From NCBI GenBank assembly GCA_033085395.1, contig JANQBS010000215.1:1-64000 (forward strand): a stretch of 64,000 nt of DNA, read 5' to 3'. Origin of the DNA: Xanthoparmelia taractica (Eukaryota > Ascomycota > Lecanoromycetes > Lecanorales > Parmeliaceae). Both the position numbers and the translations under genes were made by a program. Positions 21,135-31,692 of this stretch are shown one piece after another (the first letter of the stretch is position 1; each line of letters starts with the position of its first letter). Under the pieces are notes generated by a model. That model was not told where the DNA came from and did not search any database. It worked only from the letters and a program-made list of their open reading frames with translations.

Positions 21135-22742
21135 ATGCATGCTGTATTGTTTCTGGATCATGGTCAGCACAATTCTCACGGGAACGAGATTGCTCAGCGA
21201 AATAATTGCGTTCTAGCTTCACGTACGTGGCAAAGTAAAATAACGGACTGGGACGAAATTTTCCGAGTTCGTGCTTCCTTTTAAAAGTGACCATCGCTCT
21301 GAATATCATTGAACTAAATGTGTCACCAGGTGGGAGATTCTCCACGAGCACAATATGTGTATGTCGGTGGATCTAGCCTGATGTCCGGTAGACTGCCATT
21401 AATTTCAATTTTAGTTTTATATCTTCGAAAGAAATACTACGCTCTCCAGATCAGGTCTCAGCAGAACTCAAGATCCCTGCTTTCATGTTCGACAGATTTT
21501 GTCTCGAATCAAATGGCTTCTGCGGGTGCGGGCCGATAGTCGGTTCAGATGGTCATCTTGAAGCGTACAGTGAGCGCTAAACTTCGTTGTTTTGCTGATG
21601 AGTAAAATTACTAAGCTCTGTACAGATAGCTGGTCTCGCTTCCTGATCAAGCAAACGTACAAAACGCTGAGGCCGAAGCGCAGCTTCATTGAACATCAAC
21701 CTGCCGGTATACCCATTCATGGACCAAAAACCATTCTGAATGGATGGGAGTGGTTTGAGATGGGCTTCTTTGTCCACTGGAGACCTTCACAAACCACAAC
21801 AGTCCTGTGTTTTGATACGCCGGAGAAACTTCAGAGCCTACTTGGATCAGCTTTAAGACGGAATGGTAGCAATATTGACACTGCCGATCCTTACTCTTTG
21901 CTCTCGACTCTTATAGATCAAGTGATAACACTATATGATGAGTCAGTCTGGTCAATGAGGAACCATGTCTGTGCGGCAGAAGCAGTACGCCTTTCCATAT
22001 CACGCCGAAACTTTGATACGGACTGACCATCATAGTCTCGAGACCGAGACCCTGATTACACACTGCTACATGAGATCGCGAGACATATGATCCATGTGAG
22101 TGAGACTCTAGCCGTAGCATCCGAGTCGATAGAAGGACTCAGAAAGCAACAAGAAGATTTCATGGTCAAGCAATCTCGAAGTACGAGCTTGTGGAATAGC
22201 ACCCAGGATCATCTGCAGTTCCAGACCCGTATTATACGAAGTCTATTGCTGCGATCTGAGTCGAATAAGGCACGAATTCAAAATGAGATCACGTTGGTAT
22301 GGTGCTCACAGGACCTCCTTCAATAGCTGCCCTGGCTCTAAGAAGATGAATTCTGTTAGGCATTTAACACAGTAGCGCAACGAGACAATCAAGTCCAGAC
22401 TCGCATTGGTGAGGACATGAAAAAAGAGACCACGGCAATGAAGGGAATTGCAGTTGGTACGCTCACGTTTTTGCCTGCTACCTTCGTTGCGGTAAGCGCG
22501 CTAGCTGAGCTCTCGCCGTTTGAACGCCCTTACTGATAAAACCTGTGGAGTCCGTTTTCAGCACCTCCTTTTTCAATTATCAACCAGCCAATGATGGTGG
22601 CAAAGAGTTTTTCACTGTGTCCAACAGTTTCTGGATGTACTGGGTGCTTGCAGCTCCATTATCAATCATAATGCTTCTTACTTGGGTGTTTTGGGAGGAA
22701 AGAATCATCAGAAGACATCACAAACATCCTAGTTCTGTCTGA
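21135..22742 (+). CDS. CorA-like membrane protein, six exons, 423 aa
   Basis: Fungal CorA-like family, from a different branch than the gene at 15496. The model is join(21135..21266, 21330..21525, 21626..21984, 22036..22296, 22360..22491, 22551..22742), 1272 nt. Five introns of 51-100 bp remove every in-frame stop. The last uses a GAG acceptor, the least certain junction. Recognisable blocks in order are LRKKYYALQIRSQQNSRSLL, LRPKRSF, WEWFEMGFFVHWR, VLCFDTPEKL, LYDESVWSMRNH, LLHEIARHMIHVSETL, NKARIQNEIT, then TM1 (about 347-365, TLTFLPATFVA) and TM2 (about 389-410). GMN is replaced by STSFF, so ion transport is unproven. The start at 21135 has a good CACCATG context but the N-terminus is the least certain part. 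The gene is intact although it lies between two heavily mutated transposons. Confidence 0.75.
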
Positions 22743-24076
22743 GCAAGAAGGAGGTTTCGGCTACGGTCAAGAGCAGACTATTAAGGAGACGTGAAAAGCT
22801 TAAACAACGGGTAGTCTGACTGGACCTCGACATAACCCTGAGCAACAGGTAGATTGATCTCCCCCACTCTTCGTGTGTATGCAAGGCTCCCGGTCGTCCG
22901 CCCTAAATGGACGGACTATTAGGACGGACTAGTCCTAGACTAGTTCATCTATAGATCGTTTAATGATATCTAGAATAGTTCTAGACTAGTTTAAGTAGCT
23001 AAGCGAACTATTTAGACTAATTAATCTAAATTATTAATATAATAAAATTTAAACTCGATTTAATATAAATATCTAAATATACTAGATATATTTTTAGTAG
23101 TAATAAAGCTAATCGAAGAAATACGAATAAAAATTACTTTAATATATAAATAATTTAATTTAATATTTAATATTTATTCTATTACGCTATTATAATATCT
23201 AGTAATTATAAATCTAAGCTATCTAAGGTCTATATAAATATTATAAACTCTTTTATTATCGCTGCGGCGTCTGCGGTTCTCTTCGATAGGTCTACTAAGT
23301 ATATACGTAATCTGAAGTCTCATAGAGAAATTATATTATTAAAATTCTTTCGAAAACGTTTTACTATTTAAATATCTACTTTACGAACTTTAAATAATTA
23401 CTTATAACTCGTTAAGATATCTATTATCTTTATAAAAAGATTTAATATTATAAAGAAAACGAAGAAGAAGAAAGAATTATCTAAAAATATTATATAGATC
23501 TTATATACATTAGCTCTAAGCTTTAGCGTCTCTTAAGTAGTAACTAATAAGCGATTATAGAATAAGACTTTATTTATTTATAAGTATATTAGTACGCGAG
23601 GAAATTATTATATCTATAATAGTTACTCTAAATTCTATAGTATCTTCGGCGATATAAAGGCTATCGCCCGATATTTAATAATAAAGTACTCTATTAATTC
23701 TATAGTTAGCGAAGTAGCTAAAAAGAGAATAAAAGAGAGAATATCTATTAATTAAGCTATACTTTATAGAGCTAAAATTAATATTAAGGTCGAAGAAAAG
23801 AGAAAGAAGAAATATCTAGATACTTATTTTAATAAGAATATTCTAGAGTATCTATATCTTTAATAAATTATTTCTAGTAATATTTCATTTAATTAGATTA
23901 GAGATAGAGACTTTTAAACCTTTCTATAATTTATCGCTAATTAAATACTTTCTAACTTCGATTCTATAATTAAACTATATATAAAATATCTATTTATTAA
24001 AGATAAATAGCGATTACGTTATATACTAGCTACTATAATATTAGATATTTATATCATATACGATATATAGATCTTT

Positions 24077-24707
24077 ATCTACAAATCTAAAAAGTTTATT
24101 TCCGTACGAATTCCGTAGGGTTCGTACGATTAGCACTATTCAGCACATTTAGCCTTATTCGCCCATATCGATAAAATTTAGCCGAGTTAATAATTACTCG
24201 AAAATCTAGCAAATAGAGTTGCTATTAGCACAATTAGCACGATTTAGCAAATAAGATAATTTTTAATTTTGTGCGTAAAGTCCTCGTAAGGCCTCGTAGC
24301 AAGTACTTAATAATATACGTTACGCACTACTTCGAGTACTACTTCGGGTATCACCCCCGCGAGAATTTAACTTAAAACTCACGATCCCGGTGTCTATTTC
24401 GGGGTGACGTTGAGGGTCGTCGCTACATATCGCTATCGAACCTCGTCGTCGATCAAAAAAAAAAACTTATAGGGCTAAATATAGGGCTGAGTCACGTAAC
24501 TAATACTAATAGTGAGTATAATAAGTAGTATTTGCTAACTATGCTGAAATTATGCTAATAGCAAAGTTGAAGTTGCTAACTTGACGAATCCTGCGGAATT
24601 CGCGCGAATATTTAATAGAGTTACTAATCCGGCGAAATTCTTAGTTTCAGCCCAGGCCGCGCGATTAGCAATTTTGAATTCAGCAGGAACTTTTTAGATT
24701 TGCAGAT
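24077..24707. mobile_element. TIR element nested inside the hAT remnant
   Basis: The ends ATCTACAAATCTAAAAAGTT (24077-24096) and the complement of AACTTTTTAGATTTGCAGAT (24688-24707) differ at one of 20 positions. A second, more diverged inverted block follows inside: ACGAATTCCGTAGGGTTCGT at about 24107 against the complement of sequence near 24580-24605. The interior has repeated TTAGCA motifs and a GC-normal centre (24350-24450) with an A11 run. GC is higher than in the host element. No clear target duplication and no transposase, so a MITE-like element. Confidence 0.6.
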
Positions 24708-24911
24708 GTTATCGAATTATCTTAGGCTACTTAGAGTAATTAGTTATTTTATAAGCGAAAAAGAATAGCTATACGTTATAATTCTCGTCTTTATCGAGCT
24801 CTAAGAAGATTATTTAAATCTAAATTAGACGATAGTTATATTAAATATACTTAATAACTTCGAAATTCGTAATAAACTAGACTACTTAGTTATAGATAAC
24901 GCTATATCTAA

Positions 24912-25030
24912 TTGTTAGACCATATGGGTTCAAATAGGACGTGCGCCTTCTATGAAGCGCGGCACCCGAACCCATGAGTCATATTTTTAGTTCTATGGTA
25001 CAATTGGAAAGCGCCCTCACACTAATAACG
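24912..25030. mobile_element. Second nested GC-normal insertion in the hAT remnant (solo-LTR-like)
   Basis: About 115 bp with TGTTAGACCATATGGGTTC at one end and CACACTAATA near the other, interrupting the AT-rich hAT sequence. TGTTAG...CTAAYA ends resemble retrotransposon LTR termini. The boundaries and target duplication could not be fixed. Confidence 0.4.
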
Positions 25031-26772
25031 TTTTTACTAGAATTATTTCTAATACTCTACGCGAGAAAGATATTCTTTATAGTATAAAATAACGACGTCT
25101 TTAATATATAGATTATATAATTAATCTAGCTATCTAGATCTTTCTATTTAGAAAAATAATTTAGAACTATAAATATTTAAAAAATATAATTAAATCTTTA
25201 TCTAATATTTAATTAAATTAGTAGCGAAGACTAGAATCTCTTAATAAGTTATATAGTATTAATATCTAGATTATAGAAAGTTCGTAACGTCTTTAATTCT
25301 TTAAAAAGTAAAGTAGAGATCTTATACTATATCGTAATAATAGTACTAGATAGAATTCTTAATACGCTATACTAATTAGACTATTAAAAGACTTAAACTA
25401 GCTATTATAGCTATATCTAATAAGGACTAGATCTAGTAAAGAATATTCTTATTATAGAGAAGTAGAAAATTCTAAATTATATATATAATTTCTTACGAGA
25501 ATTCTATTTCGCTATTAAGATAATTAAAGATTATATAGTTATTTTCGAACGAGTTCTTTTTACTATAGATTTCCTAACTAATAGATTTAAAAAGATAATT
25601 AAATAATTTATTAATTATAAATTTATATAGAAGTCTCTTTATACTAGCTATACTAAATTATTAAAGTACTAGAATAAGATCGAAAGATCTCTAGTATATA
25701 TCGTAGTAATCGTACTTAATTCGATTAAAGAAATAGAAGTATTTTAAGCGTTAAAATCTTAACTAATAATTAAATCTAAAGACTATTCTAAAGAAGTTCT
25801 AGAAGACCTTATATCGATCTAGTATTAATCTTACTAAATATATATCTACTACTACTATCTTCGCTATAGATATATATTTAAATACTAAGTTTTTATAATA
25901 GTAAATAGAGTAATAAGAGAATAAGACTATTAAAGATAAATTTAAGTAATATATTTATAAATATTTTTTTATACTTTTAAAGAAAGATCGAATAGTACTC
26001 GATTAATAACTAGAATATAAGTAATTTTCTTTACTATTAAGAATAGCTATTAATATCTACTTTATGTTTACTATATTTTTAGAACTAGAACGTATATTCT
26101 CTTGGGCTAAATATACGCTATTAGATTAGAGAGCTAGTTTTAAGAGTAAGACTATTGAGCTATTAAAGTATTTAAAGTTATAATTTTAATTAGATATCTT
26201 TACGAAGTAAGATCTATATATTATCGTAGATATTATAAATAAGATGAACATAGAGACTTTAAAAAAGGCTTTAGACTATTAGAACGAACTAGTCTAAAGG
26301 GGATTAGACGATTTAAAGGTTTGGACGGACTATAGACGGTTTAAATAGCTTTATTTGGACTAGTCTAGGCCTTTGGACGGACGGTTTGGACGATCGGGAG
26401 CCTTGTACAGTGTATGAGCATCAAGCTAGATAGTTCCGGTTTCATATTCTTCCCGTCAGCCTACACCCATTACTCTCGTTGAAAGCAATATATCTCCCCA
26501 GCCATCCCTCAACTCGCGTCCATGTGTACACGAGAAAGCGAGAAGGCGATGCATTGTGAGCATAAACCCATTTGGCGTCACGATTCAAAGCTTGAGGACG
26601 AGAGATTCCTTAGCGACAACTATGTTACGACTCTATCTGACATTAACACCAATCGCTCTTCTTCGCTTACCCTCCTTCTCCCTCAGCTCCTTTAGCGTTC
26701 TTTGCAAGGTAGGTGTAAGTCCGCGTCCGCGGCTCCGCGCTGACCTTCTCTCGCATCCATTGTCCCTGTAAA

Positions 26773-26843
26773 GGAACGGTCCAGCCTCCGCACTCTTTCA
26801 TCTTCGCACGCACTGCCTTTCCTAAGCACTTCGAAGTATAGTT
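26773..26843 (+). repeat. Direct repeat copy 1 (pair with 27232-27302)
   Basis: AGGAACGGTCYRGCCTCCGC through CTTTCCTAAGC and TCGAAGTATARTTCC is shared with 27232-27302, differing by scattered substitutions and small indels. Confidence 0.7.
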
Positions 26844-27132
26844 CCAATAGCGGGACTACGGGTTAGTGTGTCTCATGATATAGCCGCTGTCCCATATGCA
26901 CGCACACGCGGGGAACACGTGTCCTAGTGAGCTCTATATGTATGGGCATCACACCATCAGTTGGCTCTTCACTCGAATTCTTCTCGTTCAGAGCAATCGC
27001 ATTCTTTCTAACCTCCCTTGAACTGATTCTTGATCATTAGACACCTGCACACTCAATTAGCCTCTAACTCGTTCATCCCATCTTCACCTACACCCATTTC
27101 AGCCTTCCAGATCACCCCATCCTTTATAATTC

Positions 27133-27282
27133 ATGGCTGTCGCTACCAGGGGCTCCAAGGCACCCAAGAAAATCTCCAAAAAGGCCTCCAGTAGGCCTGA
27201 GGCCCCAGCAAAAGCCACCGCACCAGAGAGGAACGGTCTCGCCTCCGCGCTCTTGCCTTTTCGCACGCGCTCCCTTTCCTAA
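27133..27282 (+). CDS. Short Lys/Ala/Pro-rich ORF, 49 aa, possibly a truncated gene start
   Basis: Begins with a clean ATG after a pyrimidine-rich leader and encodes MAVATRGSKAPKKISKKAS, a basic Lys/Ala/Ser/Pro-rich N-terminus of the kind seen on chromatin or ribosome-associated proteins. It then runs into the 75 bp repeat copy at 27232-27302 and stops. It may be a genuine gene whose 3' part was replaced by the repeat, the first exon of a spliced gene, or chance. No function is assigned. Confidence 0.25.
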   Translation: MAVATRGSKAPKKISKKASSRPEAPAKATAPERNGLASALLPFRTRSLS

Positions 27283-27302
27283 GCTCTTCGAAGTATAATT
27301 CC
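27232..27302 (+). repeat. Direct repeat copy 2 (pair with 26773-26843)
   Basis: See copy 1. This copy forms the 3' end of the short ORF beginning at 27133. Confidence 0.7.
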
Positions 27303-28463
27303 TTGACCACGCTTCAACGTGTACAGTAACACAAATTTACTCCACCTCTTGATGTTTGATCAGCATATCCGTAGGACCCTTTACCTCAAATGTCTATCAA
27401 GGTGTTGGCGAATTTGACTGTTTGAATGGATATGGCTGTGAGAGGTGAGTTGGTGCTCTGCGTGGCAAGTTTGGCCCCCAATGTTGGTGTGGGGGCTCGT
27501 GAATAGGCCTGCCCAGGGGAGCCCCTTGAGAATCAATCCATTCAGATCTGAATATTTCAACAGCGACGTCACCTCTGATTTATATGCGCGGTAGAACGCA
27601 TATGTCTTGCCAAAGCTTGCGTCACATATTCTTTGATCCTCAACTTTTCTCCCAAGGTCTCCTCTCTGTGTGTTCCACCTCTTATTCGATACTTGTATCC
27701 CTGAAAAGCTCTTATAGTCGTGTCTCAAATTTGATCGGACTATTGGCGAAGTTGACCGTTTGCGTGATGCTGTGTGGTGTGAGTTGGATCCCAGTTGGTG
27801 TTCTCCTGAATGAGGTCTCTTATCCAATCCTCTGGCGCCTGGGGCGGGCAAAAGCTCTTGACTTCAAGGCTCAGCCCCTGGAAATTACCCCTTGCCAGAC
27901 GATTGGATAGCTCTATGTGGACAGTTAGCAGTACACACTTCTGATCTTTGTCGTTCCAACCGTGCGTTCTGGTTTTTCCCCACGTCATCTTCTCTCCACA
28001 AAGGTGTCCCCCCTGATCTCATTTTTTCTCTACTCAGAATGAGGATATCATAGGGCGATGGGGGGACATCTGATTCTGATTCATGCACTCGCATCATATT
28101 TCTTCCATGACATTTCTTCGATAGTGCTTGAGACGTGGTGCGTCGAAGACATTTTAGGAGGATCAAGTTGGTGTGGAAGGATGCAGAGGGCTTGGCGACG
28201 CAATTGGACACGTCCTGCAGCTACAAGTGGTTAAGATGGTCTTCGTCAGTTTTGAGTCTCAAACCTGCTTGTACAGCACGTATGATAAGATTCTCAAAGA
28301 ATATAGTGACTAAGTGCAGCGTCATCCGGCACCATGCAAGGTCCCTCAGGTACGGATCTAATTTGATTCGTCGGGTCACTCAATACGCCGTCAACTCAGA
28401 AAAGAAGTCTTCGAATTTTGTCTTGACCCCATTCTTTCAGGGCATGAGATTATAAAGACAATA

Positions 28464-29517
28464 ATGCAACTTCTATATCATGTTCTTCAAGCACTACAGC
28501 TTCGCAGTGTTGGTTCGGGCCCGACATACATCGAATTCTTCAGCGACAACGCATGCCAAAACGCTTCCTTTGTGGTGCAAACAGATAATAACGGTGCAGA
28601 TGGTCCGTGTGGTCCAATCACTGGAGATGAAGTCAACAGTGTCAATATACCCGTACTTTACTCTGGCTGTACCGGTATGAAGCGCTTCACATGCCACACA
28701 GCATAAGACGATTGACTTACCTCCACTGCGAATAGTGACTGCCTACACGGGACCCTGGTGTACCGATAATAAGACAGGACTATTTCTTGGGACATGTACG
28801 AGCTTCCGGGCACGCTCCTATAGTGTGGACTGCCCTGATCTCAACGGAACCGTCCAAAAAAATTATACGACTATTTCAGCAGCATCAAGCAGCCCTTCAG
28901 CAGGGTCATTACCGTCCTCTACGTCCGAGACTCCGACTTCGTTTCCCCTGCAAGACTCAACCACCGAGGTAGAAAGCGCTTCTCCGTCTGCCATTCTTAC
29001 TCCCTCTCCAACCACATCCGGCAAGGCAGCGTCATCAACCTCGACACCCTTTTCTGTCGCAGCTACCCCATCAATTCAGATTCCAACGTCCTCAACGACA
29101 GGCTTTCAATCTCCAACATCTTCTCCTGCTTCCTCCTCCCTTTCATCGACCTCGTCCTCACAGGCCAATACGGAAAGCAGTAATAGTGGAGGAAATAATC
29201 AAATCAAAATTATTGTTCCCTCTGTGGTAATACCTGTATTCATCATGTTTGTTATAATATATGTGCTTTTGAGGAGGGAGTTAGTAAGGCCACGCAAGGG
29301 ACCCATCCAAGGCGAAGATGACAGGGAGATGTCTGTGGACCCTAAGTCTCTACATAGAATTGGGATCCAGCCCTCCCCAGAACAAGAACCGGCGGACAGC
29401 ACCCATGTCAGGACTACTCCAGCACCTGACACGGAGTCTGCGCACAGCCAGTTTTCCTTACCCATGTATCCTCAGGCAGAACTCAAGAATCGAGCAGCAG
29501 AAGCATGCTCGCCTTGA
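28464..29517 (+). CDS. Cell-surface single-pass protein with Cys-rich ectodomain, 330 aa
   Basis: Probable plasma-membrane or cell-wall surface protein. The model is join(28464..28674, 28736..29517), 61 bp intron, codon split G/TG. Residues about 20-115 form a small ectodomain with cysteines in NAC, GPC, SGC, PWC, GTC and VDC and motifs FFSDNAC and SYSVDCPDL, as in many secreted fungal proteins. Residues about 120-220 are Ser/Thr/Pro-rich and likely O-glycosylated. One TM helix lies at about 228-250 (VPSVVIPVFIMFVIIYVLL), followed by a basic RRELVRPRK stop-transfer and a roughly 80-residue cytosolic tail. The architecture resembles stress sensors of the mucin-like type, but no WSC signature is visible. 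The N-terminal signal peptide is weak, so an upstream exon may be missing. Confidence 0.65.
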
Positions 29518-29685
29518 GAATGTACGGGGAAGTTTCTGGGGAGGCATAAGGGAAGATTGCAAGTATCATGTTGCCGGACAGCGACAAGGTTTCACAGTCT
29601 ATTTGAGGTGGAGCGGTACGACTAATGCGGTATTGTAAAGGGATTGTACTATAGCATACTTACAACTTCAGTTTAAATACAGTGA

Positions 29686-31692
29686 TTAGCTTGAGAACTT
29701 CTTGCGCCACTCCATGGCAGCCTTGATAACCATGTCATAGCTCTTCGGATCAACCTCCTGCAGCTTCCCCAATGATGCGTCAATTCCGGCCTCAGCCTCC
29801 GACTTCAGTCTCTTCAATTTGTCCACATCCTTTTTCACCTCAAAGTCCAATAATGCTTTTTTCCCTTCAATGATATGCTGCTCAAGTGATAATTGAGCGT
29901 CCAGGCTGGCATCAGAGGATTGTAACACAATTTTTTTAACCTCGATGCCATATTTTTGAGCTTTATTGATATGTTCCATCTTCTCGGCCGTTTCGAATCC
30001 CCCATAGCAGCTCAGTTCTTTCTCAACGGCCATCAGGCCCCAGTACATACGTTGGCGGGTGGAGGAATCCAGGTATATCAACTCGTCTTCTACTTTTGAG
30101 AGGATCTTCAGCGCAGCCTCCAGATTCTTTCCGCTTTTGCATGGGCTCCGGAATAATGCGTATGCATTGTCCAAATCATCTTTCACATGTTTGCCTGATC
30201 AAATGTTAGTCGGTATGACCATTCTCGTCACTCCTCTCGCTACGTACTGCGGTTTTCCAACTCGGATCGGGTCTCCGACTTCTCTCGCGGCTCCCCACTG
30301 GATTCGCCGGTCTGCCGTTCTGGAAGATTTTGTGCACCTTCATTCACGACGGTTAGCATCCCTATCTGTTGTAAATGTTTGGGGCTTATAGCAAGGAAGC
30401 ACAGGGAATAGCCACGTCACTCTGTATCTTCGAAGCTGGACATGCAGAGTCCCATGTCAACGTACTCTCATGGTCTCAATCTGACACCTGTGTGTCCACA
30501 GAGCACCTTCAGCCGACATTCACTGGACTTCGATGAGTCAAGTGGCTATGGAACGCCTATGAGATGAGGGATACTCACTAGACCCTGCTCCAAGCTGCAG
30601 TGTCTTCTCCGTAGGGCTCCACTCATTCACGAACGCTTTCATGCAAGCAGCACCACAAGCAGCCCCATATTTCTGCCATAGGTAGCTCTTGTGACTATCT
30701 GCGTAATCCACAACACTCTTGATGACGACAATGGGGATGCTATCCCATGCTCCGGCACCCTCCATTTCAAATCCGATGACCTCGTTTTTATCGGCTAGCT
30801 CATCGCGATCTATGGCAGACTTCACCACTGAGTCTCCAGATGCAACCGGGCCGAAGTGTACAAGCGGGCTCGGTGCTTTGGCACCCTTGTTCGATGCGTT
30901 GGCCTGATTTGCGGCATCATCCTCAACCTTCCTCAACCGGGTCCGTAGGACTGACTGCCCTGAGTTACACTTGAGATCTTCGCATGTTGACTCACGTGCT
31001 TTCTGGCAAGCCTTATCTTCATGTTGGGCGCAGACGCAGTCTGTCGACTCGTGGTGCTTATGGAGATATTCAGACTTGTAGAGTATGTCCTTCTCTATAC
31101 CCTGATAGCTCGATTTCTCGAATCCTGGTTTCTGCGAAATATCCGCAAGGTAACCACGAATCTTGTCCTGAAGGCGTGCACGGCCTTTTAAACCTCGCAT
31201 CTTGTGCAGAAAGGCTCGAATCTCGTCGTTTGGACGGCCCAGTGTGTTTTGAAGTGTATCTATCCGTACGAATCCATTCGAGTACAGATGTCCAAGGTCG
31301 TGTTGTAGCACTTCGGTGCTTATGATGATGTCGCCGAGGAAAACGTCTATTTCTCTTGGTTCGCGGGGGTACTCTCGGATGTAGGGCGTTCCTCCACAAA
31401 TGCCCACGGCCAAACCAAGCCTGATCTCAGGGAAGTTGATTTTGAATGCGGTTGTCAGCTTTGCCGCGTTTGCCTTGCCGAGTCCTGGCATGAATGCCAG
31501 GACAACGTAGTGTTCACCTATCCTACCCGTTGTGTAGGCGTTGGGATCATTCTCAACTTTTGCATATTTGGGCCCATCCTCCCAATCCTCGTCAAACATA
31601 GCCTCGACCGCATCTGACTCGATTGGTAAGGCGCATATCACAGCGATCCTGTAGTCTTTGCGGGAAGGAGGCCGGCGATGTGACTTCGACAT
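29686..31692 (-). CDS. PNP_UDP_1-domain protein with C-terminal helical domain, 570 aa
   Basis: Residues about 13-360 are a nucleoside phosphorylase-like (PNP_UDP_1) domain of the type that often heads fungal NLR-like proteins. Motifs in order: AVICALPIESDAVEAMF, MPGLGKANAA, LGLAVGICGGTPY, DVFLGDIIIS, FEMEGAGAW, then VVDYADSHKSYLWQKYGAA with the expected catalytic Asp. The model is complement(29686..30194, 30248..30337, 30579..31692). The 241 bp intron is longer than its neighbours and could conceal an exon. The C-terminal part (residues about 400-570) is charged, Glu/Lys/Leu-rich and helical, with TPR-like periodicity but no clear consensus. No NACHT or NB-ARC P-loop is visible. It may be a minimal NLR-like receptor, a truncated one, or an enzyme. 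It faces the surface-protein gene at 28464 tail to tail, 168 bp apart. Confidence 0.7.

Larger units (their letters stand above)
22882..26405 (+). mobile_element. Degenerate hAT-type DNA transposon, RIP-like, 3.5 kb
   Basis: Inverted ends CAAGGCTCCCGGTCGTCC (22882-22899) and its near-exact complement (26388-26405). The subterminal regions are rich in GGACGGACT and TAGTCTAGACTA-like motifs. The interior is very AT-rich and full of stops. At 26082-26182 the plus strand still reads ELERIFSWAKYTLLD, stop, RASFKSKTIELLKYLKL, which matches the C-terminal hAT dimerisation block (normally ..E/R-R-x-FS-x-A..D-R-R..I). GTGTATG lies directly left of the left end and again 5 bp beyond the right end, an imperfect 8 bp-type target duplication. 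The autonomous copy is dead. Nested insertions are listed separately. Confidence 0.8.
26406..28463. other. Intergenic with diverged direct repeats
   Basis: Pyrimidine-rich promoter-like tracts and short frames. Contains the 75 bp repeat pair and a 49-codon ORF listed separately. A weaker repeat pair begins TTGGCGAARTTGACYGTTTG at 27404 and 27741. A minus-strand frame at 27381-27851 (156 codons) is open but shows no family motif. Confidence 0.4.
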
